Assembly (NCBI GenBank): GCA_018399235.1
Contig: JAGYOX010000006.1
Location: forward strand, 1-48,408
Length of the DNA: 48,408 nt
Origin: Desulfobacterales bacterium
GTDB lineage: Bacteria > Desulfobacterota > Desulfobacteria > Desulfobacterales > Desulfosalsimonadaceae
Direction of reading: 5' to 3'
Below, in pieces: positions 7,974-16,188 of this stretch (position 1 is the stretch's first letter; each line of letters starts with the position of its first letter). The notes beneath the pieces were generated by a model. It did no database searches and was not told the origin of the DNA. It saw nothing but the letters and a program-made list of their open reading frames with translations. The position numbers and the translations under genes are program-made.

Positions 7974-8641
7974 TTTAAAGGCTCCATTTTGCCTGCGCAC
8001 CGGTGATTTAAGGGGCATTGGTGACATAGCGGCAGTTTTTTTTTGCAGATCTGGTTGCCCAGGTGGACGAGCTGGGCGTGATAATCATTGAAAAGGGCGG
8101 CATCAGCCGGAAGGCGGTTCATGAAAAACTGCTGGTGCTCCCGGTATGATGCGCCGGCGTCAGTCAGCCCCAATCGGGAAAATATCCTCCGGGTGTAGGC
8201 ATCAATCACGAAAATCGGCTTTTCTGCCGCATACAGGAGGATCGAATCAACGGTTTCCTCGCCGAACCCTTTTAAATTCATCAATGTTTTTCTAAGCGGA
8301 TCTAAATCAAGCTGAAACATGTTTGACAGGTCCCCTTTAAACCTGTCAAATAAGAGCGTTGTGAAATTTTTGAGCCGTTCGGCCTTCTGATGATAGAAGC
8401 GTGAGGACCGGATCAATGGGGCAAGCATGGACGTATCGGTTTCATGAATGGCGGTGAGGGACAACAGCTCGTTTTGTTTAAGATTTTGAATAGCTGCATG
8501 GGCGTTTTTCCATGCGACGTTCTGGGCAAGAATGGCCCCGATGACCACTTCTTCGGCAGTATCTGCCGGCCACCAGTTGCGGGGACCGAAGGCTGAAAGC
8601 AGGGCCTGATATATGGATTTAAGGGATTCGCTGTTTTTCAT
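7970..8641 (-). CDS. HhH-GPD DNA glycosylase, MagIII/EndoIII-like, 4Fe-4S
   Basis: 223 residues. Helix-hairpin-helix LKGFGEET (123-130), catalytic aspartate D147 in VIDAYTRR, and a C-terminal cluster C199-X6-C206-X2-C209-X5-C215 that would bind 4Fe-4S. Glutamate replaces the catalytic lysine found in endonuclease III at the HhH, which points to the COG2231 group (3-methyladenine glycosylase MagIII type) with monofunctional glycosylase chemistry in base-excision repair. The start is ATG 8641 with AAAGGTG just upstream; a longer frame would run into the MITE-like repeat at 8655-8810 and is rejected. It is coupled by ATGA overlap to the kinase downstream, an odd pairing. Confidence 0.85.
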   Translation of the reverse strand: MKNSESLKSIYQALLSAFGPRNWWPADTAEEVVIGAILAQNVAWKNAHAAIQNLKQNELLSLTAIHETDTSMLAPLIRSSRFYHQKAERLKNFTTLLFDRFKGDLSNMFQLDLDPLRKTLMNLKGFGEETVDSILLYAAEKPIFVIDAYTRRIFSRLGLTDAGASYREHQQFFMNRLPADAALFNDYHAQLVHLGNQICKKKLPLCHQCPLNHRCAGKMEPLK

Positions 8642-8654
8642 TAACACCTTTGAT

Positions 8655-8810
8655 GATGGCTTCGTAAAAAGTCCAATATCTGTGTTGCGCTGCATCCCTC
8701 GGAATTTCACGTACAGCTAAGTACGCTGCATTCCTCGGGATTTGCGCGCCTTGATCTTGAACTTTTTTCTTTGCCATCCCAAAATCGACTTTTTACGAGA
8801 TTGTCAATTT
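8655..8810. repeat. MITE-like repeat, copy 2
   Basis: 156 bases, nearly identical to 4227-4396. The ends TCGTAAAAAGTC and GACTTTTTACGA form a perfect 12-bp inverted repeat, and the central CGTAC/GTACG hairpin is present. It ends 14 bases from the glycosylase start codon, so any glycosylase promoter must lie inside or beyond the element. Confidence 0.85.
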
Positions 8811-8841
8811 TAATCTTACTTCTCTGCGATTATTAACCTTT

Positions 8842-8912
8842 ACCGGTCGTTAAAAATTTACATGGAAAAATGGTTAGGGTCAAGCAGATTTTAACGACCG
8901 GTAAAATCTGCT
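8842..8912. promoter_or_regulatory. Paired palindromic operator for the TetR gene
   Basis: ACCGGTCGTTAAAA (8842-8855) and TTTTAACGACCGGT (8889-8902) are perfect 14-base inverted copies, 33 bases apart. The right copy is nested in a second palindrome, AAGCAGATTTT (8882-8892) against AAAATCTGCTT (8902-8912). The right copy lies directly upstream of the -35 element at 8912, as expected for autoregulation by the TetR encoded next to it. Confidence 0.6.
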
Positions 8913-8940
8913 TGACAGGATGCCCCGGGGCAAGCAGAAT
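8912..8940 (+). promoter_or_regulatory. Sigma-70-type promoter, possibly leaderless transcript
   Basis: TTGACA (8912-8917), a 17-base spacer and CAGAAT (8935-8940, four of six matches). Transcription would start near 8947-8949, at the ATG itself (8949), and no Shine-Dalgarno sequence precedes that ATG. The message may be leaderless. Confidence 0.5.
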
Positions 8941-8948
8941 AATTAATT

Positions 8949-9638
8949 ATGACGACGCGATCAAAATCAACCGCCTCAGAGAAGACAACATCTTTTCAAG
9001 GGCAAAAGGCAGCGCAACAGCGCCAGACCCGCGATAAAATCCTTGCCGCGGCGACCCGGGTGTTTGCCGACTATCCGTACCATTCGGCCAGCATTAGGAT
9101 GATTGGAAAAGCCGCCGCGGTGGACCACCCGTTGATTAATTACTATTTTCCCACCAAGGCGGCGCTGTTTGAAGAGGTGCTGAAAAACGAGACCGAAAAA
9201 TATTACCTGGCCAATATTTCATGGTTTGCCGGGCTGGCCGAATTAAGCCCGGCAAAGGGGCTTTCCCTGTATATTGACCGTTTTTTTGGGTTCGCGCTGA
9301 AAAACCGCGCGGCCCTGCGAATCATTACGCTCAACCTGGTTCAGGCGGAAAACGCCATGATTATTCCCGGATACAAAAGAATCCAGGGTTTTTTTTCCAG
9401 AACCGCCCAAACGTTTATGCAGGCGATCCCGCTGCAGGGATCCAAGCGCGAAATCAAGATGTTTACCACGAATTTCAACACCTTGGCCATTAACTACCTG
9501 GGCGCTGACACCTACTATGCCGGCATTATGGGGATGGAACCCGGAAGCCGCCGGTATTTGAAATGGGTGAAGGAGAATCTGATGTATGTGTTTCTGCCCC
9601 AGCTCAAGCAGATTGTCGGCGGACAGGGGCCCGGGTAA
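8949..9638 (+). CDS. TetR/AcrR family transcriptional regulator
   Basis: 229 residues. Helix-turn-helix in residues about 25-70 (QTRDKILAAATRVFADYPYHSASIRMIGKAAAVDHPLINYYFPTK region, ending in the family YYFPTKAAL signature), then a helical ligand-binding domain. The basic first 20 residues may be disordered. It probably represses itself through the palindromes at 8842-8912; the divergent glycosylase and the downstream YgiN-like gene are other possible targets. The ligand is unknown. The ATG at 8949 is the only reasonable start although it lacks a ribosome binding site. Confidence 0.85.
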   Translation: MTTRSKSTASEKTTSFQGQKAAQQRQTRDKILAAATRVFADYPYHSASIRMIGKAAAVDHPLINYYFPTKAALFEEVLKNETEKYYLANISWFAGLAELSPAKGLSLYIDRFFGFALKNRAALRIITLNLVQAENAMIIPGYKRIQGFFSRTAQTFMQAIPLQGSKREIKMFTTNFNTLAINYLGADTYYAGIMGMEPGSRRYLKWVKENLMYVFLPQLKQIVGGQGPG

Positions 9639-9726
9639 TTGTAATTGGTTTTTTTGGGGTCATTTTTTGGAGTAAGAGTAAGAGTAAGATTTAGAAGAAG
9701 TGTAAGAGGAAAAGGAGGAATTGTTT

Positions 9727-10020
9727 ATGATTGCTGTTATTGCAAAGCTTCCCGTGCAAGCGGAAAAAAAGGATGAGGCCCTGGCGGCCGTCAAGAAACT
9801 TATGGCTGAAGTGGCAAAGGAGGCGGGGACCATCAGCTATACCCTGAATATTGATGATAAAGAGCCAAATACGCTGGTTTTTATGGAGCGCTACCAGGAC
9901 AAGGCAGCGCTCAGCGCCCACAGTGCCACCCCGCATTTCAAGGAATTTATGGAAAAAGCGATGGCGTTTGCCGCCGGGGAGCCGGAAATTAAGGTATTAA
10001 ATGAGGTTGAGTCAATTTAA
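9727..10020 (+). CDS. Antibiotic-biosynthesis-monooxygenase (YgiN-like) protein
   Basis: 97 residues, a single ABM domain of ferredoxin-like fold: IAVIAKLPVQAEKKDEALAA strand-helix, TISYTLNID, LVFMERYQDKAALSAHSATPHFKEF. It resembles quinol monooxygenase YgiN and related small oxidoreductases; the real substrate is unknown. The start is ATG 9727, eight bases after GGAGG; a TTG at 9721 lies too close. It follows the TetR gene in the same direction, across 88 bases containing a purine-rich stretch (GTAAGA repeats). Confidence 0.8.
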   Translation: MIAVIAKLPVQAEKKDEALAAVKKLMAEVAKEAGTISYTLNIDDKEPNTLVFMERYQDKAALSAHSATPHFKEFMEKAMAFAAGEPEIKVLNEVESI

Positions 10021-10086
10021 TCTTCTCATGAAAACAAGCTGTTATGTACACCTATGGGCGAGTTGTTTCAGCAGGGGGGAAAAAGT

Positions 10087-10122
10087 TTGACAATTTAGAC
10101 CAAATAAACTATTTTAGTCTAA
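10087..10122 (+). promoter_or_regulatory. Promoter with TTAGAC/GTCTAA operator
   Basis: TTGACA (10087-10092), a 17-base spacer and TATTTT (10110-10115). The inverted repeat TTAGAC (10095-10100) / GTCTAA (10117-10122) brackets the -10 element, so a bound repressor would block it. The TetR gene beginning at 10130 is the likely source. The leader is only about 8 bases. Confidence 0.5.
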
Positions 10123-10129
10123 GTTGATC

Positions 10130-10711
10130 ATGAAAGAAAAATCGCAAAATTCAGAAATACAGACATTGGTTCTGGAAAAGGCCGCTGGGCTTATTGCCAG
10201 CCGGGGGCCTAAAGGCTGGAGCACGGCCGAGCTCGCAAAAAAATGCGGCCTGGCGAAAAATACCCTTTACAAAATAATCGGTTCCAAAGAGCAACTGGTT
10301 GAAAAAGTGGTTTTGGAACAGATTGACGCCACAACCACCATTTTGCGTCATATCATAGAATCTTCAGATGGTTACCAGTCGGCGGCGCGGCGCATGTTAA
10401 AAGAAGGCCCGCCGTTTCTGGCCCGGCGGCCCCGGGTGACCTTTGCTGAAATTTTTCTCGAATACCCCGCGATTGAAGGAAAGGCCCTGGCACACCAGAA
10501 GAAGGCGGCGGCGGCCATTATCGAGTTTATCCGGCAGGGGCAGGCCGAGGGCCATATCCGCAGCGATATTGAGCCGGAGTTTATATATAATCTGCATCAA
10601 GGTGTTACCGATCACTATGTCCGGTCCGGCCTGACGGGAGAATCACTTTCCGAGGTGCTGACCAAGGCTTTTACCTGCTTGCGGGAGGGGATTCGTTTGG
10701 GCGACTGGTAG
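10130..10711 (+). CDS. TetR/AcrR family transcriptional regulator
   Basis: 193 residues. N-terminal HTH (residues about 8-55): LVLEKAAGLIASRGPKGWST, then AELAKKCGLAKNTLYKIIGSKEQLVEKV, in which LYKIIGSKE replaces the usual YYHFxSKE. The rest is a helical effector domain. The start is ATG 10130; a TTG two codons earlier is possible. It lies 72 bases upstream of the DJ-1/sulfatase operon in the same direction and is the best candidate for its local regulator, besides regulating itself through 10095-10122. Confidence 0.82.
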   Translation: MKEKSQNSEIQTLVLEKAAGLIASRGPKGWSTAELAKKCGLAKNTLYKIIGSKEQLVEKVVLEQIDATTTILRHIIESSDGYQSAARRMLKEGPPFLARRPRVTFAEIFLEYPAIEGKALAHQKKAAAAIIEFIRQGQAEGHIRSDIEPEFIYNLHQGVTDHYVRSGLTGESLSEVLTKAFTCLREGIRLGDW

Positions 10712-10783
10712 GGGATGCCCACTGGATACTTTCCGGTCGCCCAATTGTCAGTTCAACCATTATGCGGGGCAGGGAGGCTTGGA

Positions 10784-11623
10784 ATGAAGAAAAAGAAACT
10801 GATCATTACTATTTTGATTATCGTTGTTGTCGCCGGGCTGGGCACCTGGTTCGGGATGCCCGCATTATTAGGGGCAATGGGGTTTCATCCCGAATACGAA
10901 GGCCAGCGGTATATGCTCCCCGAGGGAAAGGCGCTGATTATCTGCACCAGCCATGACCGCCTGGGCGAGGGAGGCAAAAAGACCGGCGTATTCGGCTCCG
11001 AGTTTACGGCCCCCTATTATGAATTCACAGACGGTCGAATGGCCGTTGATGTGGCCAGCATCCAGGGGGGGCAAATCCCCATCGATCCCATGTCATTTAA
11101 ATGGTTCCTGAAATCCGAATATGATGAGCGCTATCTTTCGGATCCGGAGCTGCAGGAAAAGGTTGAGCATTCGCTTTTGATCGATGGCATTGACTTTACC
11201 CGATATAACATCATCTACCTTGCCGGCGGCTGGGGGGCGGCCTATGATTTGGGCTTTTCTGAAGTGCTTGGCCGCAAAATCACCGAGGCTTATGCGGCAG
11301 GCAGGGTGGTCGGCGGAGTCTGTCACGGACCGCTCGGGCTGTTGCTTGTCCGTGATAAAAACGGCCAGCCCTTGGTAAAGGGTCGGCGGTTGACAGCGGT
11401 GACCAACAAGCAGGTCGAAGAACTCGGGATCACAATGACGCCCCAGCACCCAGAAAGAGAGCTTAGGGCGGCAGGCGCTAAGTTTGAAAGCGAAACCGCA
11501 TTCCGCGACATGTTTGCCAACCACACGGTCGTGGATGGCCGCATTGTCACCGGGCAAAACCAGAATGCCGGCTCGGAGGTTGCCAATAAAATGATGATGG
11601 CGGCGGGAGGCACCCGGCGATGA
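10784..11623 (+). CDS. Membrane-anchored DJ-1/PfpI (Hsp31-like) protein
   Basis: 279 residues from ATG 10784, seven bases after AGGGAGG. Residues 4-25 form a hydrophobic N-terminal helix (signal or anchor). The class-1 glutamine-amidotransferase-like domain follows: E73 in GSEFTAPYY, AGGWGAAYDL near 147-156 and the nucleophile elbow GGVCHGP with C180-H181. This pattern fits the Hsp31-like branch (glyoxalase III, chaperone or amidase activities are known there). The activity here is unknown, but the export or anchor segment is unusual for a family that is normally cytosolic. Its stop overlaps the next start (ATGA). Confidence 0.85.
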   Translation: MKKKKLIITILIIVVVAGLGTWFGMPALLGAMGFHPEYEGQRYMLPEGKALIICTSHDRLGEGGKKTGVFGSEFTAPYYEFTDGRMAVDVASIQGGQIPIDPMSFKWFLKSEYDERYLSDPELQEKVEHSLLIDGIDFTRYNIIYLAGGWGAAYDLGFSEVLGRKITEAYAAGRVVGGVCHGPLGLLLVRDKNGQPLVKGRRLTAVTNKQVEELGITMTPQHPERELRAAGAKFESETAFRDMFANHTVVDGRIVTGQNQNAGSEVANKMMMAAGGTRR

Positions 11624-13134
11624 TGACCAAGAAACAGATCAACAGCCTAGAAATTGTTTTTCGAATCCTTGCCGGAGTGGTGGGATGCATCTTTCTTGTG
11701 CTCGGCATCGGGTTTTTGACGCTTCCCGAGGTTTTTGCCAACGGGTTTTTTGTTGAACCCGCCCGCGCCGTGGGGGTAAATTCGTTACGGGGGGATTTCG
11801 GGGCCCTTTTTCTCGGAATGAGTTTTTTTGGTCTGCTCGGCACGTTGACCAGACACCGCCGCTTGCTTTTTGTTCCCATCGTCTTTCTCGTTATCGTGGT
11901 GGCCGGCAGGATAACCAGTCTTATCGTAGATGATGTGCCCAATGTGGTGGCCGATTCCATTGTGGCTGAGTTAATCTTTATAACCATTCTGGGGCTCTCG
12001 GTTGTTGCATCCTCGGCAAAAACAGAAACGCCTGACCACGGTATGAGCCTGGGGGAATATTTTAATTACAAGCTGGTGGCGGGGATTGCCGTGGTCATCA
12101 TCCTCATCGCCGGGGTATTCATGGCCCGAAAGCAGATTGGGATGAAGATGTTAGCGGTCATCGCCGCTGAGTTTACCCAAAAGGATGTTATCGGCGATTT
12201 GCCCGACGGGCTTCACGTTGGGCTGGCAGGCGCCGGGGCGCCGCTGCCGGACGCGAAAAGAGCGGGCCCTTGTACTTTTGTGATCGCCGGAAAAAATTTT
12301 TTCGTCGTTGATGCGGGTCCGGGCAGTATCCGCCAACTGGAGCTGATGAAGCTGCGGCTGGGCGATATTAAGGCCGTCTTACTTACCCATTTTCATTCCG
12401 ACCATATCGCCGGATTGGGCGAGCTGATGCTAAAAAGGTGGGCCGGCGAGGCAAGGCCGGATCCATTGCCGATTATCGGGCCCAAAGGCGTTGACACGGT
12501 AGTGCAGGGGTTTAACCTGGCGTATTCACTTGATGCCGGTTACCGGGTGGCGCATCACGGGTCCACAACCACACCGCCCACCGGTGCCGGCGGCGTGGCA
12601 ATGCCGTTTGATTTTTCAGCCGGAACGCGGGATGTAGTTGTCATCGACGATGGGGGGGTAAAGGTGACGGCGTTTTTGGTCGATCATCGGCCGGTGAAAC
12701 CGGCAGTGGGCTATCGCTTTGCGTATAAGGGCAGATCCGTGGTGATCAGCGGTGATACCCTGCCTTGCGAATCCCTGCGGCGTCAGGCCGCCGGTGTTGA
12801 TCTGTTGCTGCACGAGGCCATGCAGCCGGCCATGGTTCGGACCCTCGGCCAATTAATCAGAAGCAGCGGCCGCAACAACGTGGCCGATATCAGCCGGGAT
12901 ATTTTAAACTACCACACGTTTACGGAGGAGGCCGCAAGGATTGCGGATTCAGCCGGGGTCGGCCACCTGGTTTTGAATCACCTCCTGCCGCCCTTGCCGG
13001 TTACGGCATTGAATTCGGCTTTTCTGGGGGAGGCGGAAAAGTATTACAGCGGCCCCATTACAGTGGGTGCGGACGGCATGCTGTTCAGCATGCCTGCCGG
13101 CAGCAGCAGAATCATCAAAAAGTGGCTGTTGTAA
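11620..13134 (+). CDS. DUF4345-like membrane domain fused to metallo-beta-lactamase hydrolase
   Basis: 504 residues. The N-terminal part (1-170) has about five membrane helices (15-35, 55-75, 82-102, 113-131, 153-169) and resembles DUF4345. A metallo-beta-lactamase fold follows: HxHxDH in THFHSDH (H257, H259, D261, H262), ISGDTLP, and a late NHLLPP histidine. The arrangement resembles RNase Z/arylsulfatase-like MBL enzymes. The catalytic domain follows the last helix, so its side of the membrane depends on helix count. It overlaps the DJ-1 gene by ATGA and is 69 bases ahead of the sulfatase. The substrate is unknown; an ester such as a sulfate or phosphate ester would suit the neighbourhood. 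Confidence 0.83.
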   Translation: MMTKKQINSLEIVFRILAGVVGCIFLVLGIGFLTLPEVFANGFFVEPARAVGVNSLRGDFGALFLGMSFFGLLGTLTRHRRLLFVPIVFLVIVVAGRITSLIVDDVPNVVADSIVAELIFITILGLSVVASSAKTETPDHGMSLGEYFNYKLVAGIAVVIILIAGVFMARKQIGMKMLAVIAAEFTQKDVIGDLPDGLHVGLAGAGAPLPDAKRAGPCTFVIAGKNFFVVDAGPGSIRQLELMKLRLGDIKAVLLTHFHSDHIAGLGELMLKRWAGEARPDPLPIIGPKGVDTVVQGFNLAYSLDAGYRVAHHGSTTTPPTGAGGVAMPFDFSAGTRDVVVIDDGGVKVTAFLVDHRPVKPAVGYRFAYKGRSVVISGDTLPCESLRRQAAGVDLLLHEAMQPAMVRTLGQLIRSSGRNNVADISRDILNYHTFTEEAARIADSAGVGHLVLNHLLPPLPVTALNSAFLGEAEKYYSGPITVGADGMLFSMPAGSSRIIKKWLL

Positions 13135-13203
13135 TTGGCAATCCTGTATTACTGGACCTTGCCCATCTTTTGATTGGAACCCTGTAATTTCAAGGAGAAA
13201 GGC

Positions 13204-14577
13204 ATGGTTGAAAAACCCGTCTCGCGACGCGACGTTTTAAAGTTTATGGCAGGGGCCTCTCTGGCGGGCGCCACGGGCCTGTTTCCGGGTCCCCTTTTTG
13301 CCGCCCGGCAGAAAACCGCATTGCCGAACATTGTCTTTATCCTTACTGACGATCACCGCGCGGATCACCTGGGCTGCACCGGCCACCCCTTTTTAAAGAC
13401 GCCCCATCTGGATCGGTTGGCCGGCGAAGGCGTGCTGTTTGAAAACGCCTTTGTCACCACCTCGCTTTGCAGTCCCAGCCGGGCCAGCTTTTTAACCGGC
13501 CAATACGCCCATACCCATGGGGTCAAAAACAATTTAACGCCCTGGCAGAACGAAAATGTTACGTTTCTGGAGCGGCTCAAGCGGGTCGGGTATGATACCA
13601 GCTTTATCGGCAAATGGCACATGCCGGGGCGCCTGCCGCAGCTCCGGGGTGTGGATGAATTCGTGACCTTCACGGCGAGGGGCGGCCAGGGCCAATACTG
13701 GGACTGTCCCCTGATCGTCAATGGAAAGCAAACCCCTTCGAATAAGCGCTATATCACCGATGAGCTGACCGACCGGGCCATGGCGTTTGCCGGACGGGAC
13801 CGGCAGAATCCGTTTTGCCTGTATCTTTCATTGAAGGCCGCCCACCATGACTGGCTTCCGCCGGAGGAGCTGAAGGGCCTTTACGCGGATGCGGCGCTTC
13901 CCCTGGCGCCCGAGGCCGATACCTGGGTCACCATGACCAACGGCGGCATGTTTGCCGGTACCGCCGGACCGCTTCAATACCACTACCGAAACTATTGCCG
14001 CGTGCTGACCTCAGTCGATCATTATGTGGGGAAATTCCTCGGTTTTTTGGACAAGAAGGGCCTTGCCGACAATACGATCGTGATCTATGCCGGGGACAAC
14101 GGCTATTTCTGGGGCGAGCACCGCCTGATCGACAAGCGGTGGGCCTACGAGGAGTCGATTCGGGTGCCGTTTATCGTCCGGGCGCCGGGTTTAATCCGTG
14201 GTCCGGGGCGTCGGGCCGGCCAGATGGTGCTGAATATCGACCTGGCGCCGACCCTGCTTGAAATTGCCGGCATAAAACCCGGCCCCGCCATTGAGGGGCA
14301 AAGCATTTTGCCGATACTGAAAAATCCGGGAACGCGCAGCCGTGAGGCCTGGCTCTATGAATACTTCTCAGATTTTCCATATAACGTTCCCGGTATTCAC
14401 GCAGTCCGCACAAGAGACCGCATCTACATCGAATACCAGGGACGGTGTCCGCCCGAGCTGTATGATCTTGAGGCGGACCCGAAGCAGCGGAAAAACCTGA
14501 TGGATCGGGTAGACGCCCGCGAACTGGCCGGATTACGGGATATGCTGGCAACCCTTAAACGGGAGGGACGCTTATGA
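13204..14577 (+). CDS. Tat-exported Cys-type sulfatase
   Basis: 457 residues from ATG 13204, with AAGGAG upstream. A twin-arginine signal (SRRDVLKF, residues 7-14, then a hydrophobic stretch to FAA) indicates export after folding. The sulfatase signature C89-S-P-S-R93 in SLCSPSRASFLTG marks the cysteine converted to formylglycine; D49/D50 (LTDDHRADH) and a late DNGYFWGEH are metal ligands. It belongs to the S1 family that hydrolyses sulfate esters of glycans or small molecules. The maturase gene (16185) lies in the same operon. Cytosolic maturation before Tat export fits. It overlaps the next gene by ATGA. The substrate cannot be inferred. Confidence 0.92.
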   Translation: MVEKPVSRRDVLKFMAGASLAGATGLFPGPLFAARQKTALPNIVFILTDDHRADHLGCTGHPFLKTPHLDRLAGEGVLFENAFVTTSLCSPSRASFLTGQYAHTHGVKNNLTPWQNENVTFLERLKRVGYDTSFIGKWHMPGRLPQLRGVDEFVTFTARGGQGQYWDCPLIVNGKQTPSNKRYITDELTDRAMAFAGRDRQNPFCLYLSLKAAHHDWLPPEELKGLYADAALPLAPEADTWVTMTNGGMFAGTAGPLQYHYRNYCRVLTSVDHYVGKFLGFLDKKGLADNTIVIYAGDNGYFWGEHRLIDKRWAYEESIRVPFIVRAPGLIRGPGRRAGQMVLNIDLAPTLLEIAGIKPGPAIEGQSILPILKNPGTRSREAWLYEYFSDFPYNVPGIHAVRTRDRIYIEYQGRCPPELYDLEADPKQRKNLMDRVDARELAGLRDMLATLKREGRL

Positions 14578-15134
14578 CGGCGATCGCATGGTCAAAAAGG
14601 CCCCAATTTTGGTGCTGGATAGCGGGGGCTGCCGTCCTGGTGATGATGGCGGCGGCCAAGGTTTTCTATAACCTGCCGTGGCCGGAACTGGCCCCGGCTT
14701 TCCATCAACCCGCGGCATTCATCTTCGTTCTGTTGCTGAACGTTTCCATCGTCTTCGGCCCGTCGGTGATCTATCCGTTGGGGCGGTTCCGGGGGGCCGC
14801 GCCCCGAATCTGCATCATGGCGTGCCTGCTCACGCCGGTGGCCTGGAATATCTGGGAGATTATTCGTGTTACGGCCTATTTCAGCGTAGCGGAATCCCTG
14901 TATTACGGCCTTAACTCGCTTTTTCTGGGGGCTTTGGCTTTTACCGCCGCCCAGATGGGATTTTGGGAAGCGGTTTATCGTGTCCGGCGAAAAGAACCGG
15001 GGGAAAAGGCCCGTGCGGCCGGACCGATCCTGATCGTTCTGGCGGGCCTTGTGCTGGTCTACGTGTTCTGCTTCTGGGCCATGGGCCAGCACTGGTTCTA
15101 TTTTTACCAGGCGGTATATAAGGCGCTTTTTTAA
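14574..15134 (+). CDS. Hypothetical four-helix membrane protein
   Basis: 186 residues with four or five predicted membrane helices (about 13-30, 43-65, 78-98, 108-127, 152-175). No family was recognised. Trp and Phe are abundant near the helix ends. Its start overlaps the sulfatase stop (ATGA), so its translation is coupled. It might anchor or assist the exported sulfatase or transport its product; this is a guess from position only. Confidence 0.75.
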   Translation: MTAIAWSKRPQFWCWIAGAAVLVMMAAAKVFYNLPWPELAPAFHQPAAFIFVLLLNVSIVFGPSVIYPLGRFRGAAPRICIMACLLTPVAWNIWEIIRVTAYFSVAESLYYGLNSLFLGALAFTAAQMGFWEAVYRVRRKEPGEKARAAGPILIVLAGLVLVYVFCFWAMGQHWFYFYQAVYKALF

Positions 15135-15159
15135 AGGCAAACCAACCGGGGGGTGAATA

Positions 15160-16188
15160 ATGGGTACGCGGCGCAGAATGAAGCACAGATACCGCAGGTT
15201 TTCATATCTTACCGATATCGGCGGAATAAAAAGCGCTATCGGAGAGCTGAAGGGAAAGGGGTTTCCCAAGCAGCCCCAATTGGATACCGTCTATTCCCCG
15301 AAGCCGGATGATCCGGTGTTTGATGAGCAATGGTTTGTGGATACGATAAAGGACAAACTGGCCCGCCACCCGGAAAACAGCTTTGAATACCCGTTCTTCG
15401 GTGAACGCATATTTGACGAGCCCCTGGTAGGGTTCATCCGTGGCGATGATCCTCTTCTGACCGAGTATAAAAACATTATCGGCCCCCATCATTTCACGCC
15501 GGAAGAAATCATGAAATGGCAGGCCGATAGAAACGGCGTTCCCGCGCCAAAAGCCGCGGATCTCTCGGTCGTCTCATTTGTTATGCCGATTACAAGTAGG
15601 ACGAAGGCCGATAATGCATCCCGGACCGAGTGGGTTTCCGAACGTTGGGCGCAAACCCGGCTGCTCGGCGAAATTTTCAGCCAGAACTTTGTCCGGGAAA
15701 TCGTTACCTATCTTATGGACAGGGGTATTTTGGCCATCTCTCCGGATGTCACGCCCATGTTCAATAAGAAAAGATACCCCGTCGTGGGCTGGGCCTCGCC
15801 CTGGTCGCACCGCCACATGGCCTATGCGGCCGGTCTCGGCACCTTCGGCATGCACGACTTTTTAATCACTGAAAAAGGCTGCGCCCACCGGCTCGGCAGT
15901 TTCGTGGTCAATTTAAAGCTTGCGCCCAACCGGAAAAGGCCCGACGACATCCATGCCTATTGCCTCCAGTACCAGGGCATCAACTGTATGAAATGCAAGA
16001 GCCGGTGTCCGGTAGGCGCGATTACCGAAGAAGACGCCCATGACAAGGAAAAATGCTATCAACGCGTGGCCGCTTCAACCAAGTACTGCAATAAAAACTA
16101 CCACATTTTCATATACGGCTGCGGCCTGTGCGCGACCGGGACCCCCTGTGAGTCGGGGATACCCGAAGCATTGAGATCATCATCATGA
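15160..16188 (+). CDS. QueG-like 4Fe-4S protein
   Basis: 342 residues, start supported by GGGGGGTG six bases upstream. The C-terminal part has C268-X7-C276-X2-C279-X3-C283-P (LQYQGINCMKCKSRCPVGAI) and a second cysteine set C310, C321, C324, C330 (YGCGLCATGTPC), enough for two 4Fe-4S clusters. The central segment (PWSHRHMAYAAGLGTFGMHDFLIT) matches the substrate/cofactor region shared by epoxyqueuosine reductase (QueG) and reductive dehalogenases, which bind cobalamin. No Tat signal is present. It is probably not a housekeeping QueG; between a sulfatase and its maturase it may act as an electron donor or a reductase of the operon substrate (inference). ATGA overlap with the maturase gene. Confidence 0.8.
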   Translation: MGTRRRMKHRYRRFSYLTDIGGIKSAIGELKGKGFPKQPQLDTVYSPKPDDPVFDEQWFVDTIKDKLARHPENSFEYPFFGERIFDEPLVGFIRGDDPLLTEYKNIIGPHHFTPEEIMKWQADRNGVPAPKAADLSVVSFVMPITSRTKADNASRTEWVSERWAQTRLLGEIFSQNFVREIVTYLMDRGILAISPDVTPMFNKKRYPVVGWASPWSHRHMAYAAGLGTFGMHDFLITEKGCAHRLGSFVVNLKLAPNRKRPDDIHAYCLQYQGINCMKCKSRCPVGAITEEDAHDKEKCYQRVAASTKYCNKNYHIFIYGCGLCATGTPCESGIPEALRSSS

